A DNA stretch of 64,000 nucleotides from Progne subis subis (lineage: Eukaryota > Chordata > Aves > Passeriformes > Hirundinidae). Position numbers and translations under genes: made by a program. Positions 14,101-27,109 of this stretch are shown in pieces. The notes beneath the pieces were generated by a model. The model worked only from the letters and a program-made list of their open reading frames with translations. It was not told where the DNA came from and made no database searches. Within the stretch, counting starts at the first letter, position 1. Every line of letters starts with the position of its first letter. The stretch covers positions 434,001 to 498,000 of the forward strand of contig JAKJHU010000141.1 in the NCBI GenBank assembly GCA_022316685.1, read 5' to 3'.

Positions 14101-17100
14101 CTCCACCCTCCTTATCTCCTTATGTTAGGGAATGGAGTCCTTACCACACAGGATTAGTCTCCTGTGAGGGTCATTACATTTCCAAAAATAATAAACAAGC
14201 AATAACCATTTTAAACTTAGGAAGATTTAAAATGAGATTCAGAGAAATGCTCGTTGCCTGCTTTCATTTTCAGGAAAAAAAAAAAAAAAAGGAAAAAAAA
14301 ATCTTCAGGGGAATTAAGGAGGAGAGGGCAATTCTTCCCTAGAGGTTCAAATATATCTCTCAGGCAGCACAAAAAAAATGTTGGTATTCTGTACCACCCA
14401 GTGCCTGCCCACTTCTATGCTTGATTACCCCGATAAATCAGAGAACCTGTTTGTTACAGACTCTCCTTCCATTACAGCTGCTGCTCTGGTTAACATCTTC
14501 TGAATCATCCAATTCATCAGGATCACATACATGGGGCTTTAATCCTTTGATTTTTTAAGTTACTTTGTTCTGAATTTTTCGCTTCATCCCCTTACTGACA
14601 GAGGAACTGGATAAAGATAAATAAGTCAAAGTAGCATTGTTTTTCTGCCCTGCTTTTTATTCTGCTAGGGGAATAGGAAGAGGGGAGAGGGTAGCTCTGC
14701 ATTTCACAGTTCTTTAGTGATAGCACTCAGTGTTGATGGTGCAGTCTCAAATCTGAAGAGTCTGAAAACCAGCCCTGAACTTCTGAAGTACAGTCAGCTT
14801 CCTTGTGTTCTCCCAAACATTAAAATGCTATTTTTTAAAAGAAAGTATATTAAATAAACAAATAACTTGGTAGTTATTCCAAGCCCTCCATCACCGCTAT
14901 GCCTTTCAGTACTAATTTCTGTAAAGGGAACAAATCCGGGAATTGAGTTACAGCTGAAGTGTAATAGCTACATAAATTATGGGGAGTGTCAGAGTGGGAA
15001 GGGAAATGGGGAACACAGCAGGTCAAACACTCGCTAATGGGCTCTCGAGTCATTCACCTGCTCAAATCAAAATCAGACCTGAGTACAGCACTGGAAGGGC
15101 ACAGGAGACTTTACCCTAGAGCACTGTTTCTTTCAGCATGATTTCAGGATTAATGCACACAAACACCCCCATGCTCATCCCCGTGGCCCTGGCAGTCACT
15201 CTCAGCACGTAGCTGGTCTAACCCACCCAGGCTGACTGCCAGGGTTTGTGCCAAGTGAAGATTATGCTTGAGAGCAGTGACAACACAAACCTGCACCCCT
15301 TCAGGAGACCCCAGCAGCAAGGCCACCTCCTCCCCAGGGAGGGCTGAAGCCAAAACAAAGAGGATTCCTGAAGGATCCAGCACCTTCCTCTGCCTGCCCA
15401 GCACTCAGCACATGGGAATCCCAGCCCCTCGGCATTGCCACAATACAATAAATCATAATAACAACTGTAATTAGGGGAACACAAATCTCTAATGGTGTTA
15501 GTTCGTTTTTACATAGCACATGTATAACATGCATAAATGGGAGAAAATAAAAGTGATGACTGAACCTCAGATGGTTCCATGGTTTTATTACTGATCTCAC
15601 ACCTCTTGTTTTGAAAATTGGACTGAGTATTTCTTTGTGGAAGTGACCTCTACAGAGGGTCCTGAGACTGAGTTTTCCAATCTTAACAACCTCCAGGTTA
15701 GATTTCAAAATCAAATAGAGGCTGTTTTTGAAAACAAAAAAATGAACTTTGATAGATAAGGAACATCTCTAATATATTACATTTCTCATGCTTGGAGAAG
15801 CCTCACATCAATGTTTACAAATTCTTTAAGAAGAAAATACCACAACCTTCCTTTTGTATCTTCCTCATCTGCTTTCTTACAACTATTTTTCTTCCCTTCT
15901 TTCAGTAATGGCAAAACCTTATGTCATTGCAAGGAAGTATTTTACTGAGCAGAATAATGGACTCTAGATCTGAATCCAAGCGTACCAAATGAAAGGTACC
16001 TGTCTAGCCATATTATGTCAGAAGGTACAAGCCTTTAATTATCTAGTTCCTATAATTATGATCAAGGATTTTGCTTCTGAATAATTTCACAAGGAATTAT
16101 GGATCAAAAAAAAAAAAAAAAAATCCATGCCATCAACAAAAATACAATTTCTGGCCTGTCATATTTATGGTAGAGAAAGACAGGCAAAGAAAACATGAAT
16201 AAATAAATAAAAAAAAATAAAATAAAAAAAAATAAAACACATACACAAGTCTTCCTTCAAAAATCTGGCTGACATTTGCTACAGAAAGATTTAAATAGCT
16301 GTTTTTGATTAAGTTTATCTGGTGTATTAAGCTCTTAATCAAAATATTTTGCACAGAAGGCTTTAAACTCTTGTGCTGGTTGGACACCATTGCACAGTAT
16401 AAATCTCATTAGTGGAAAATCATAAAATAATCAACTAAACTTGAAAAGGAAGAAGTTTGTGAAGGTCCTCAGAATCAAAGACATCATCTTTCCCACAGTA
16501 TTTCTTTAACCCAGAGCTTTCACTGAATTAAAGTGATTGACAAAGCAGGTAGCTGCATTAAAATGATGAGAAATATGAAAATAAAAGCAATATTTCCACT
16601 CTCATAATCCAAGTGTCTGACTGAGAAGACAATATTGGTTTCAAGAGAAAAGAGCACACTCCTTTTATGAGAAAATGCCACCTCCTTGCTAGTGTAGAAA
16701 AATTCCCTTTAACAGAACAGAAAGATCCAAAAGGAGCAGCACTATGCAACTTCCACCTCCAGCTGGGGAACAAACACAGACCAGGGCCAAATAACAACTG
16801 TAAAGATGAAGAAACAAGACCCACACCAACAGGGACAGAAGCAGCACATGGAAAGATGACATAAATAGTCCAGCAGGAATATTTACCAGACTGTGACAAA
16901 GCTTGGGCTGCAAACAGAAATGGCATTGTTCTGGGGAAGATGACACCATTTTTTAGAATCATTTGTCGAAAATAAATTAGAAGAAAAACCACAAATAGTA
17001 ACATCTCTGAATATCTGACTTCAAAAATAGAGATTTGACTTGGTAAAGGTCATTATTATTCTTCATAAAACAGGGAAGACTTTTTTACTTTTAAGTCTAT

Positions 17101-19184
17101 AATTAGATTTCAATGGAAAGTTACATTGTAGGCACAAGAAAATTGCCAAAGTTTCAATATAATGTGAAGAATAGTACAACCTCTATTCAAGGCTGCTCTG
17201 GACACGTGTTGTATTTTAACAAGTACTTTGCACTGGAAAAGTTCTCAGTCACAGCAAATTTTTAGTACCATTGGAACCAGGTATTCCAAAATATGTAGAG
17301 AAACAGATCATTGTAAAAGAGACATCAAAAGGTTTACCTTGAAGCTGTCCAAGGCATCCAAGTGTGGTGGGGATAAGAATAATACAAGCCTATTGCTGAC
17401 CCCATGTTCCCCACCCCATGGGAATGCTGATCGTGGAGTCCTCCATGAACGTCCCTAGCTGATGGAGGCCTCACTGAACCTTGGGTCCTCACCACATCAT
17501 CATCATCACTTTGTACAGCTGGCACTCTGTCTTGCAAGGAAGTCAGACACATTCAGCTCAGATATTGAATTTCCTTTTACCTCTCCAGAGTATGGTTTTC
17601 CAACTCAGGGTTAAGCTTGTTTGCAGTTCCTGGGGAAAAGGATTGCTGCAATTGCTGCTGTCTGTGCTGTGCATGGCTTGTGAACAAAGAACTCTGGTTT
17701 CTAGGGCTCTTGCAACTCTTTAAATAGTCATTCCCTCAACAATAATTTCCTGAAACCCAACCCTCAGACATGAACCTCTTGAAAATAGGGGATGAACAGC
17801 CTGGATTTAAACCCTCTGAATCAACCATGCTTCTTTGGTTTTAATTTATCCAGACCTCGATTCAGAAGAAATACAGATCTGATTCCAGCATGAGCAAGCC
17901 GGAGTCATGCCTTAGCAAATCTCATCCCAAGCTGACAGGATCCTCCATGAGGGAGAAAGTTACACCTGAAGAATTTCTGCCAACTTCTACTCAAATCATG
18001 CAAGGTCAAAGGCAGGATTTTAACAGTCAGTAATCCAGACTCAGCCACATCAGTGTGAACATGCAGACCCAAGCTAAGCACCACCTCTTCAGGTCCTCTG
18101 CAACTCCACAGCACTGGGATCTGGACACTTCTGCAGTCAACAAAGCCGTAAGCACTTCATTAAAAATTGCAGCGTCTTCCCCCCTGCTCAAAGGCAATTG
18201 CAATAATGTTAAGATGTTCTTTCATATTATGCACTAGTGCAGACATTCCATAAACACCTAATCCTGCCCAGAAAACATTTATTAAAGTTTAAATTTAGCT
18301 GCCATTCTCTGCTACTTTTCAGCAAGCCAAGGCACTCTCTCCAGAGGCAGGTCTGATTTTCCAGACAGTCGGGGTCTACAGTGGTCAGACAAGAACCTGA
18401 ATTTGGGAGCTCTGCAGCATTCCCTCCAATCATCATAAACCAGCTGTGATGGGTTCAAAAGGAAGTTGTATCAGATGGGACTCATGGGAAGTTACATCAG
18501 ACCTTCATTTGCCCAAAGAAGGTCAGCAAGTCAGAGTGTTCGGAGAGAGCATGCAAAACATGGCACACATTGCAGGGTGTGGATAAAGAGGAAGGATCTT
18601 TCATAAGAAAGAAAAATAATTGACATGGCGTATTTCATCTGACTGCAATTTTTCCCTATTTCCTGGACAAACCAAAGCACAGAGAAAGATAAAAATTTGC
18701 ACAGCAAAATTTGCACATTTATGCACAGCAAGTGTATCAGAACACATATCTCTTGCAGGATACATCCTCCCTGTTTCTCCACTGCCTGGAAAAGAGAGAG
18801 ACTCTGAACTTCTAAATCTCCTGTTTTGTGTGTTACTAATTTATGTTTGTTACCCTATTCCCTGAAAACTGAAGTGTTTCTGACTGCTGGTCTTTATAGT
18901 CACAAATCAGTTTGGTTCTAACTAGCTGGGAATTATTTACACCCCAGAGCTGATTTGTTGGTCAGAGACACACAGGAGGAGTGTGAAGTGTGAAGCAGCA
19001 AGGCCTCCTGGCTGACTTCCCGAAGAGGAGGTGGATCCTCTGTTGTGGCACACCCAACACCTGTTGAGGGACACTGATCTCACAGGGCAGGGGGTGCTGG
19101 CCCAGCTTCTCCTGACACTCCATAAGGAGGTGGCCTCATTACAGATTTGTAAGGGCTGGCAAGCCCAACATCTACTCCAGGTTC
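11166..19184. other. Intergenic flank, no gene seen
   Basis: AT-rich noncoding DNA. A-rich simple sequence occurs at 14277-14299, 16108-16123 and 16196-16236, and a short CAT-triplet run lies near 17500. The minus-strand open frame at 15150-15404 and others here are short and unrecognised. The segment 19010-19184 may be a badly eroded 5' continuation of the CR1 copy that follows. Confidence 0.5.
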
Positions 19185-19922
19185 TTTGCAGAAACTCAGT
19201 CATGAAGAGTGCAAAGCCCTGCACCTGGACTGTCAACCACTGCTATCAGCAGAGGCTGGGGTGTGCAGAGACTGGGAGCAGCCCTGCCAGGAAGGACTCT
19301 GAGGGTGCTCATGGATGAAAAGCTGGATATTCCATGCGCACTCGCAGCCCAGAGAGCCAACTGTGTCCTGGGCTGCACCACAGGCACTGTGGGCAGCAGG
19401 GGAGGAGGGGATTCTGCCTGTTGCCCTGCTCTGGTGAGACCCCACCAGCAGAGCTGTGTCCAGCACTGGGATCCCCAGCACAGGAAGGACATGGACCTGT
19501 TGAAGAGAGTCCAGAGGAGGTCACAAAGATGTTCTGAGGGCTGGAGCTCCTCTGCTATGGAGGCATGTGGGAGAGCTGGGAATGTTCAGCCTGGAGAGGA
19601 GAAAATTCCAAGGAGACCTTTCAGTACCTAAAGGTGTCCTATAAGATAGATGGGGACAGACTTTTTTAACAGGGCCTGTGCAATAGGACAAGGTGCAATT
19701 GTTTTAAACTCAAAAAGGATGGATCTGGACTACAAATAAGGAAGACATCGTTAATGACAAGGACAGTGAAACACTGGCACAGGTTGCCCAGAGAGGTGGT
19801 GGATATTCAAGTCAGGTTGGATGGGGCTCTGAGCAGCCTCATCTAGTTGAAGATGCCCCTGCTCATTGCAAGGGGGTTGGACCAGATGGCTTTTAAAAGT
19901 CCTTCCCAATCCAAATTGTTCT
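19185..19922 (+). mobile_element. CR1 LINE fragment, 3' part of ORF2 plus 3' UTR
   Basis: The sequence follows the well-known avian CR1 3' end. In order it has the 'gtgcaaagccctgcacctgg' segment, the 'gttcagcctggagagg' segment near 19580, the 'ggttgcccagagaggtgg' segment at 19782-19799, and the terminal region 'ggttggatggggctctgag' leading to 'ttggaccagatggctttt'. It ends with a decayed CR1 tail near 19922 (attgttcta). It is 5'-truncated, as nearly all genomic CR1 copies are, and no intact reverse transcriptase frame remains. The copy is diverged and has been inert for a long time. Confidence 0.9.
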
Positions 19923-20355
19923 AAGGGAAAAAAAAACCTGCCAGTCTACAGGTATCAGCATTACATGTGACAATGAAAAAGAAACTGAATTATCACTTGC
20001 TATTTGTAACAAGGTATCCTCTTTGCCAGATTTCTATACACCGTCAACACACACCAGAGTTGTACTCTGCCTGAATACTTGATCCAGACTAATTGGCAAC
20101 AATGGAAAAGCTAAACAGGCTTTGACAGCACAGCAGAAGTCACCCAATAATCCTTCCTGACATCACTACAGCCTTTTAACTGCATACAACTGCCAAGGGT
20201 AAATTCTGGGGGCAAATCCTCCCCCAGACAGTCAGAGAAGAGTGGGAGATACAAATCACACTGGTCCCTGTGGCCTCAGCCTTTTTTTGCTCTGGAAAAA
20301 AATCAAGCTCAGCATCTCTGTCTTTCAGCTCTTCCACCTCCCCACTGAAACTGCC

Positions 20356-20371
20356 AATAAATTGGCTTATT

Positions 20372-20403
<32 letters not shown>
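20356..20403 (+). repeat. AATAAA followed 12 nt later by a 30-A tract
   Basis: AATAAA lies at 20356-20361, then 12 nt, then 30 uninterrupted A residues (20374-20403), followed by an A-rich, C-interrupted stretch to about 20426. The geometry is that of a polyadenylated cDNA inserted into the genome. The upstream body is not recognisable as any gene, so this may equally be an expanded A tract. Confidence 0.5.
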
Positions 20404-20404
<1 letters not shown>

Positions 20405-20924
20405 AACCCCACCAAAAAAAAAACAACCGCTGCCTGTGCATAACAACAATGCCTCAAGAAACCCCTTGCATTTGTCTCCCAGAAAACATATATGCGCTCA
20501 GCAGCTCTTTTCACATCAGTTACTGTAACAGAATAACTCGTTTTTGTTCAGATAACTGGTTGAATGGAGGTTCATCAGGGTGAAAACTCAGTTACTTAAT
20601 AACCTCTCTAGGGTCTGAAGGTCATCTTCTTTTCCTATCTCAGATCTTTAAAATCCTCTACAATGTATGTAAGCTTGAATTCTCATACCACTAGGAAAGC
20701 ATTGCTGAGGTTTAGGGAGACCAACTTAAAATGAGAGATGAATACACCAGAAATTCTATTCTGCTGTTGAAAGCACACTGACCTTGAGGCTCCCAATAAT
20801 GTTCAGAATTAGCTTGTCAGCAGCCTGGAGATCCAATCTCAGTTTTCATGGAACTTTTCCCAGAGCAGGTAGATAATGCCCAATCTTTAGAGTAATTATG
20901 TCTCAAGTTTAACAAACCAGCAGG

Positions 20925-20950
20925 AAAAAAAAAAAAAAAAAAAAAAAAAA
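20925..20950 (+). repeat. Poly(A) tract, 26 nt
   Basis: An uninterrupted A run. No poly(A) signal at retrocopy spacing was seen upstream. Confidence 0.9.
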
Positions 20951-22678
20951 GACACACCAAAGGGTCTATTCACTAAACAGTGGCTTACATGAATCAGCCA
21001 AGCATGTGAAGATCTATTTTTCTTTTTTGGGTGACATAAATGTTGCACTACAAAGGGCAAGAATACAACCTGACAGTAGATTAGGTGGGTTCAGCATGGC
21101 CAGAATGAATTATTTCGGCCCAGTCACAAATCTACTTTGAACATCAGAGTTTAGAATTTGATTCAAGTATCAAGTTCAGATTTGATTAGCAGAGATCAAG
21201 AAAAGGAGAACTATTGGGGGGAAAAATAAAAAAAAAAATCTAATGAAAAATGTACACTATCTCAGTAGCTCAAGAAAAGCAAATTCCCTTAAGCCAGTGT
21301 AACACATGCTGCACATTTCTAATCCTTGAAAGAAAAACTAGATGCTTCAGGGTTTATTTAGACAAAATTTAAACCTCCTCAAAGAAACAAAAAGCTACAG
21401 CATAGGCTTGGCTCATATGAAACAGGCATAAGGACCCACCATAAGCATAGACTTGGGTCGTGCTATTTCTTGCTGTTCCCACTTGGCATAATTAGAAATA
21501 CTGTTACCGAGAAAAATTAAAACCACACAATTCACACCAGCAAATACCAATGCAAAATAGCAGCAGAAACAAACTGGGTCAAAACTGCAGCCTGAGTGCA
21601 TTTGTTTCTATCCGTAATAACTATTATTATTATGGCAACACGTTGTATTGAGGATATAAAACCAAGATCCTCTCCCAAGAAATGACTCACTGTCTTCACT
21701 CCCAACTATCTGCAAGATTCCTTAGAAAGTATTTGAGATACTCAATGCACAAGTCTCTTTCATCTCAAAAAGCTGTCAGACCCTGCAGAGCTGCAGGAGA
21801 TTGTTTCACCAGAACCTCACACCTCTCCGTGCACCTCCTGAGAGCCCCTGCAGCTCTGTACCGGAGAAAACACCTCTGAGCTTCAGGTTAGGCTCCCAGA
21901 TTTCTGAGCATCATGACAAAGATGGAAATTTCTGAACATTAAAAGGCAAGTCAAAGGAACTGTGGTTCTAAGCCAACACTTATTGCTCTACAGTGGAAAG
22001 CTCTGCATTAACTTTCTTCAGGGTTCACCTTTTTGCACTCTTTTCCAGGATTATTACAGACATACAGGACTAAGAGCTACCATGTTTCACCACTATCTCT
22101 ACATCATTTATAATGGAGTCAGTGTTCCAAATGCAGTTCCTGGGATACATCCCTAGAAATACAATGTTTTTTCTTAGGCTTCGTAGGTCTACTGATGTTT
22201 TATTTGCACAGGCCCAGGGTTCACACCATGGCTCCAATCATGCCCAAATGGCCTCCATCATTTGACATTTCTTTCATTTAGTGCATGGCATCTACTTAAC
22301 CCCTGGAGAAGTCACACTGAGAAGAGTATTTAAAAAAAAAATAGTATTTATCTCTCAATTTGGGCATGAAGTATAATGTTCAAGAGCAAAAGGAATTACA
22401 CTGCATGTGCACAGAAAGCAGATTAATATAGCATCTGAATTTGCCTCTGGTTACAGCACCCAGAACACCTACTGCTCAAGGCTGTTTTACGCACTTAATA
22501 TTCTCAAGAATATAATTCCTTGAAGGTGGAAAATAATTCACATTTTAGCCTAGATGGACTTCAGCGACTTTCTACCAGACAGGTATCTATCTTCACAGGT
22601 GGGATATCAGTTCTAAGTACTGTAAAATAAGGAGTATTCAAGTCTTGCTTAGTGTTGACATTTTCAAAAATAAAACTG
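20951..22678. other. Intergenic flank, no gene seen
   Basis: AT-rich noncoding DNA with a short (TAT)n run near 21623. No coding exon or transposon was recognised. Confidence 0.5.
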
Positions 22679-22687
22679 AAAAAAAAA

Positions 22688-22718
<31 letters not shown>
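22679..22718 (+). repeat. Poly(A)-rich tract
   Basis: 28 A residues, one G, then a further 11 A residues. AATAAA at 22669-22674 is only 4 nt upstream, which is too close for an ordinary cleavage site, so a retrocopy tail is less likely here. Confidence 0.85.
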
Positions 22719-25079
22719 GCAGTCAAAGAGAAAACACCAGAAGTAGCCATGTTTTTTATCCATTCCCTATTTTTTTTTTTTTACTTGAATACATGGGCCA
22801 AATCCTGCAAACCATCTTTATGGCCATCTCTTCAATTCACAAAACTCCATGTCAGCTGCAGCAACTGAAAATGTGACTAAGAATAGAGCTGGTTTAAGGC
22901 CAGCCACGTTGATATTTCATGTAATCTTTCACAGTGATGAGATCATATTCTACTACCAAGCTAACAGGATAATCAAGATAAGTCCCAGTTTTAGAGGAGC
23001 CATGACTGACACATTCCTTCCATCTGCCTTAAAGGCACAATCCTGCTTCTACAGCAACCAAGTGTCCCCTGTTTTTTCTATCATTCAATGGATTTTAGGG
23101 GGGAAAACCCCTTATTTTGCCATTACATACAAAAATAGAAGAACTAGCTAATTTAATAAATAGAATATTGTTAAAATCCCAGGTCAGGTTTTAGCTCGTG
23201 TAAATTTTGCTAACTTCCACTGTGGCCCACAGTCTGCTAAACCCTGAGGACGTGGCTGCCTCAATATCCAGGAAAGGATTTTGATGAGCAGCTCCTTTCC
23301 TGTCTTCTGCAGGAGGTTCTGCTCAGACAACCCTTGAAGAATTGACACTGCAGACCTTTGTGCCTGGCTTGAGACTGCTCTACCCAGTTTCACCCAAGCA
23401 TATTTAGTTGTCAATCTGCAAACAGCCAAATGTGTTTGTGATTAACAGAGTCCTTCATTTACTGTATATAAATCAGGGAACGGGAAAGATACTGTTAAAT
23501 GAAGACAGCTATCAAAGGAATTACTTTGCTTCCAATTAGGTTCATAAGGCAAAAGCCTTTTCAATGACCAGTTTCCGTTGGATCTAACAAGATACTCTCA
23601 TTTGTTTTGCAGGGGTCCAAAGATTAGCCCTTCATTAGGGCAAAGTTAAGTGAAATGGCTAATTTAAAACTCATTCCCCTACCCCATAGATTTTTGTCTT
23701 CCTTTTAACTGAGAGGATTTGCTGGTAGGTCATTTATCTTCTCTGACAGATGCTGCCATTTAGCTCTGATCACTTTGGAAAGTGCACACACACTCAAAAG
23801 CAAAAGATTTCAAGGAAATTCTATGTCATGGAAACAAGAAAAAAATGAGTTTCATAATGGCGGTTTTTTTCTAAGACATTATCCTGCCACAGTAATTAGC
23901 CAGCTATATTCTGCTTGTTACAAACTCTCCTCCATTTTCCTTTTCCCACTGTCTGCTTTATATTTCAGACATAACACTTATAACTAAGCAATCACTCCAA
24001 CAGGCACAGTCAGTATTTGACAGAGGAGATAGATTTCCAAAAAGCTCTTATGAAGCACTCTGGAAATTCAGGTAGGTAGACTTGACACACAACAAACTTT
24101 CCTTTCAAAAACTATTAAATAAAATAATTTCAAGTGAAAAACAGTAACTCTCACCATTTGTGGCCCGTAGCAAAATATTTTTTTCAGTTGAGAGAGCTCT
24201 TTTTTTTGTGCAAACCATATTTCAGAAAGTTTCAATAAGGAAGAAAGCAACCAGTTCCATAATCATATATGAAGGAAAAGTTTCCCTGCCCTAATTGGGC
24301 ACACGAATTGCTTCCTCCCTCCCAGATTTGTCCCACTTCATCTTCACTCCCTGCTTCCAAAGGCTAAAGCCTGGGTGCTCTGGGAAACCTCTGTAGAGGC
24401 AGCAGCTACGCTCAGACAGGTGGAAAAAAGAAAGATCCTTCTCCAGTTCTTGGGCACCCTTGCAGGTAGGTAAGCTCTGCTTTTACTGCAGGAATGAGCC
24501 CAGCCAGTGCCATTGGGCCACTCTCACCACACAATAGCACACAGTGATCACATATTACCTCTCTTCTCTGAGCTATGATACAGAGAGTTTCTCCCTTACC
24601 CAAAGGAAAGGTGAGCAGCAAGTCACCGATGCTGGTTTCACAGCCATGTACTGTTGGATTAAATCTCCATTTGTTGTGCTCCTTTGCCACCCCTTTTCTC
24701 AAGGCTGTGTCTCTCACACAGCTGTTCCACATTGACTTGGGGAATTCATTTGGAGACTCAGGGAAGCAATAGCTCGGCAATTCCAGCACTGCAAAGGCAA
24801 AGCTGAAATGCCTTTACACAGCACCTGCTGAGGGGACCTTTTACTGCTTTCATAATATGGAACAGGAATTTGGCCCCAAGGGGAGGATCTCGCTATACAC
24901 ATGCAAAACCCCAGGTTCTGCCTCATTATAGTTATTGGCCTCCCAATTAACTTGCTTCCTGTGAGAGCTGGGAGGAAGGCATTTTGCTCACTGCGACTTC
25001 AGGCTCTACAGTTTGTGAAGTCCTTTGCCTTAAGGACTGTGTATATCCCTAATTGGCATTTGTCACTAGCAATTCAAAG
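22719..25079. other. Intergenic flank with possible conserved noncoding DNA
   Basis: No gene seen. The stretch 23430-23690 has dense transcription-factor-like words: ATCAAAGG (TCF/LEF-like), GGTCCAAAGA (nuclear-receptor-like) and TCATTAG (homeodomain-like). This is suggestive of an enhancer but cannot be judged without alignment. Confidence 0.35.
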
Positions 25080-25230
25080 TACTTTTCCTCGGCCACTTTC
25101 TATACACAGCATCACAACCACTTTTTACAGATAGGTAAACTGAGGCACGGGCCAGGACATCTCACCGTGGTAGTGCAGCATGTTCATAGTCTAGCCCTCA
25201 GGATTCAAGGCACTGAGTGCAATCTGCCTC
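25080..25230 (-). mobile_element. MIR-like ancient SINE relic
   Basis: The plus strand reads 'ttttacagataggtaaact' followed by 'gaggcac'. This is the reverse complement of the conserved MIR core (cctcagtttcctcatctgtaaaa). It is followed at the right distance by a 'ccctcaggattcaag' segment resembling the MIR 'gggattcgaaccc' region. The match is by memory and diverged. MIR/CORE-SINE relics predate the bird-mammal split, so finding one here is reasonable. Confidence 0.5.
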
Positions 25231-26219
25231 AGCTTCTCTAACTATTCAGGTATCAGATAACTATTTGTACATGGCTTTAATAAGGAGCATCAGAAGCACC
25301 CACTCCTGGAAATGTTCTGTGTTTGAGAAATAACTGGGATGACCAGTCCCCTGTGAGTTTAATCTAGGTCATCTAAAATGTCTTTCTGGTACATCACTTA
25401 GACTCATCCATTGGCAACAGCATCTGCAACAATAGGATATTTCCCTTGTAATTACATTAACAAACGTAAAAATGCCTGAAATAAAAGTTATCCTCTAAAT
25501 AAGCTGTGTAATGCTTGCAGACTACTTAATATAAGCAGCATCTGTGATGCAGCACATACCTACAAAGTGTTAAAGCAGTGCTACTGTAGTAAAACTGTCA
25601 GCCTTGATTATTTAAAAGGTGTCTACCTGCAGGCTTTGCTTTCATTCCCTGTTGTTGTTAGTACATCCCACATGTCTGACCAGACTGGCCAATGCTCTGT
25701 TCATATTACACTTGGCCCCTGTTCCTCATTTATCAGCCACAGAGACAAAAGCTTGGCTTCCCCTTTCTGAACAACAAAGATTTATTCTTGATGGCATACC
25801 TCTGCAGTCAAATAAAATCCTTGTATGCATTTCTCAACAAATCCACACCAATGCCATAAACTGACATGAGTGTTAGAGCCAAGACAATGACTACTTGTTC
25901 TGATAAAAGATGGGGATCGTGCAAGTGCTGCAGTTGATTTTAACATATAATAGAGTTGACATTGCATGAGCCATAGTTTCCAAGATCCCTTGCTCCCTCC
26001 TGTCCACCTCCTTCCTTCAAGTTTTTTCAGCTCTGTCTGCAGCCCCCATCTCATTCTGCACATCTGCAACTTCCATTTCACCTCATGTCTAGTTCATATT
26101 AATTCCTTGCATCACTGAAAACAGGAATACTACCTAGTCAATCACTGCAGCAGAGCTTTACAGTTTATGCAGCCTTCACACCATGGCAGAAAACAATGTT
26201 TATGTAATCTTTGTGTTTC
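25231..26219. other. Intergenic flank, no gene seen
   Basis: AT-rich noncoding DNA. No exon or repeat family was recognised. Confidence 0.5.
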
Positions 26220-26689
26220 TATAAAACATTAACATGCACGAAGTGATATGGGCTTATTGTACCTGGTGGACATGGGGAGTAAAATACTCTTTAAATGTTC
26301 CAGAATCTGTCCTTTCACAACCACTAAAATAACTGAAAAGTTTAAAGGGAGCTCTACCTGATTCAGCAGCTTTTAACAAGAGTTTTTTAAAGCAAAACAT
26401 TAAAATAAATACGGTCTCGATTACATTTGATGTGAACCTAAAGGTGAGATTTATATTTCTCATCTGCCCGAATTAGACTAGCCAAAATTTTTATACCATT
26501 TTGCATGCCTCGGAGAGACAGAAAGATAAAGATTTAATTTTCTCTGAATGGGCCATTACTAGCTGCGAAATTGCTCGCTGTTATCTACAGCAAAGCTCTT
26601 TGTGGTCTAGCTGTATTTGTTCTGCATAATGAACAGAATGCCAGTGGTTTCCATCTCCATACAGCTCCTCACTCCGGGCACTCCACAGA
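26220..26689. promoter_or_regulatory. Candidate conserved noncoding element (enhancer-like)
   Basis: No ORF of interest. The sequence has even base composition, no homopolymer slippage and many homeobox, octamer and GATA-like words. Examples are CATTTTGCATGC near 26497, GATTACATTTGATGTG near 26419, and ATTAGACTAG near 26472. Dense motif content of this kind in a gene-poor region next to a developmental FGF gene is typical of long-range enhancers. This is inference only; no alignment was possible. Confidence 0.3.
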
Positions 26690-26835
26690 CACGGCTGACT
26701 ACCTTTGCTAGTTAAAAATGGAGTTACCAGAGGCAAAGAAGATTTAGCGGTCAAAACCCAAGTCTGCGGCAGAGTCAAGAATAGAATCTGAAGCTCCTAA
26801 ACTATTCCCAAAGGCCTGTTTTAACCACTACACAG
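26690..26835 (-). mobile_element. MIR-like ancient SINE relic
   Basis: The plus strand contains 'ggcagagtcaagaataga' followed by 'ctgttttaaccactacac'. These correspond in order and spacing to the reverse complement of the MIR 5' half (the 'ggcagagccgggattcgaac' region, then the 'gctcttaaccactacgct' region). Diverged, and recognised by eye. Confidence 0.45.
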
Positions 26836-27109
26836 CACTGTGCTGGCAGGGTGCAACCACAGGTCGAGCTCCGCGCCAAAGGGAGAAGCCGTCTCTGGTG
26901 CCGCGAGCTCCACGCGCGGTGCCGAGCATGTGCACACATTTCCTTCCCATCCCCCAAACCTTCACGGAGCTTTTCGAGTGTGTCACAAGAGAACAAATGC
27001 CGGAGACATTATCTGCCCATTCCAAGAGTTCAGAGAATGTGTATGACATCATGGGCATGACTCCCCCGCTAATCACATTATATGCTGTTTAACTTAACAC
27101 TGCTAAGCT
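26836..27109. promoter_or_regulatory. Candidate conserved noncoding element
   Basis: A CpG-containing segment at 26860-26930 leads into an AT-rich, motif-dense segment: TATGACATCATGG (CRE/AP-1-like) near 27040, GCTAATCACATTATATG near 27068, and a SOX-like ACATTGTAA near 27119. It lies directly before the unexplained ORF at 27110-27316. Function is inferred only from composition. Confidence 0.3.

Noticed and set aside
15150..15404. 84-codon minus-strand frame that looks mildly protein-like
   Set aside because: No recognisable family and no splice or poly(A) context. Another frame of similar length overlaps it.
19031..19631. Open frames of 95-140 codons on both strands
   Set aside because: Fragments of, or chance frames within, the CR1 copy and its eroded edge.
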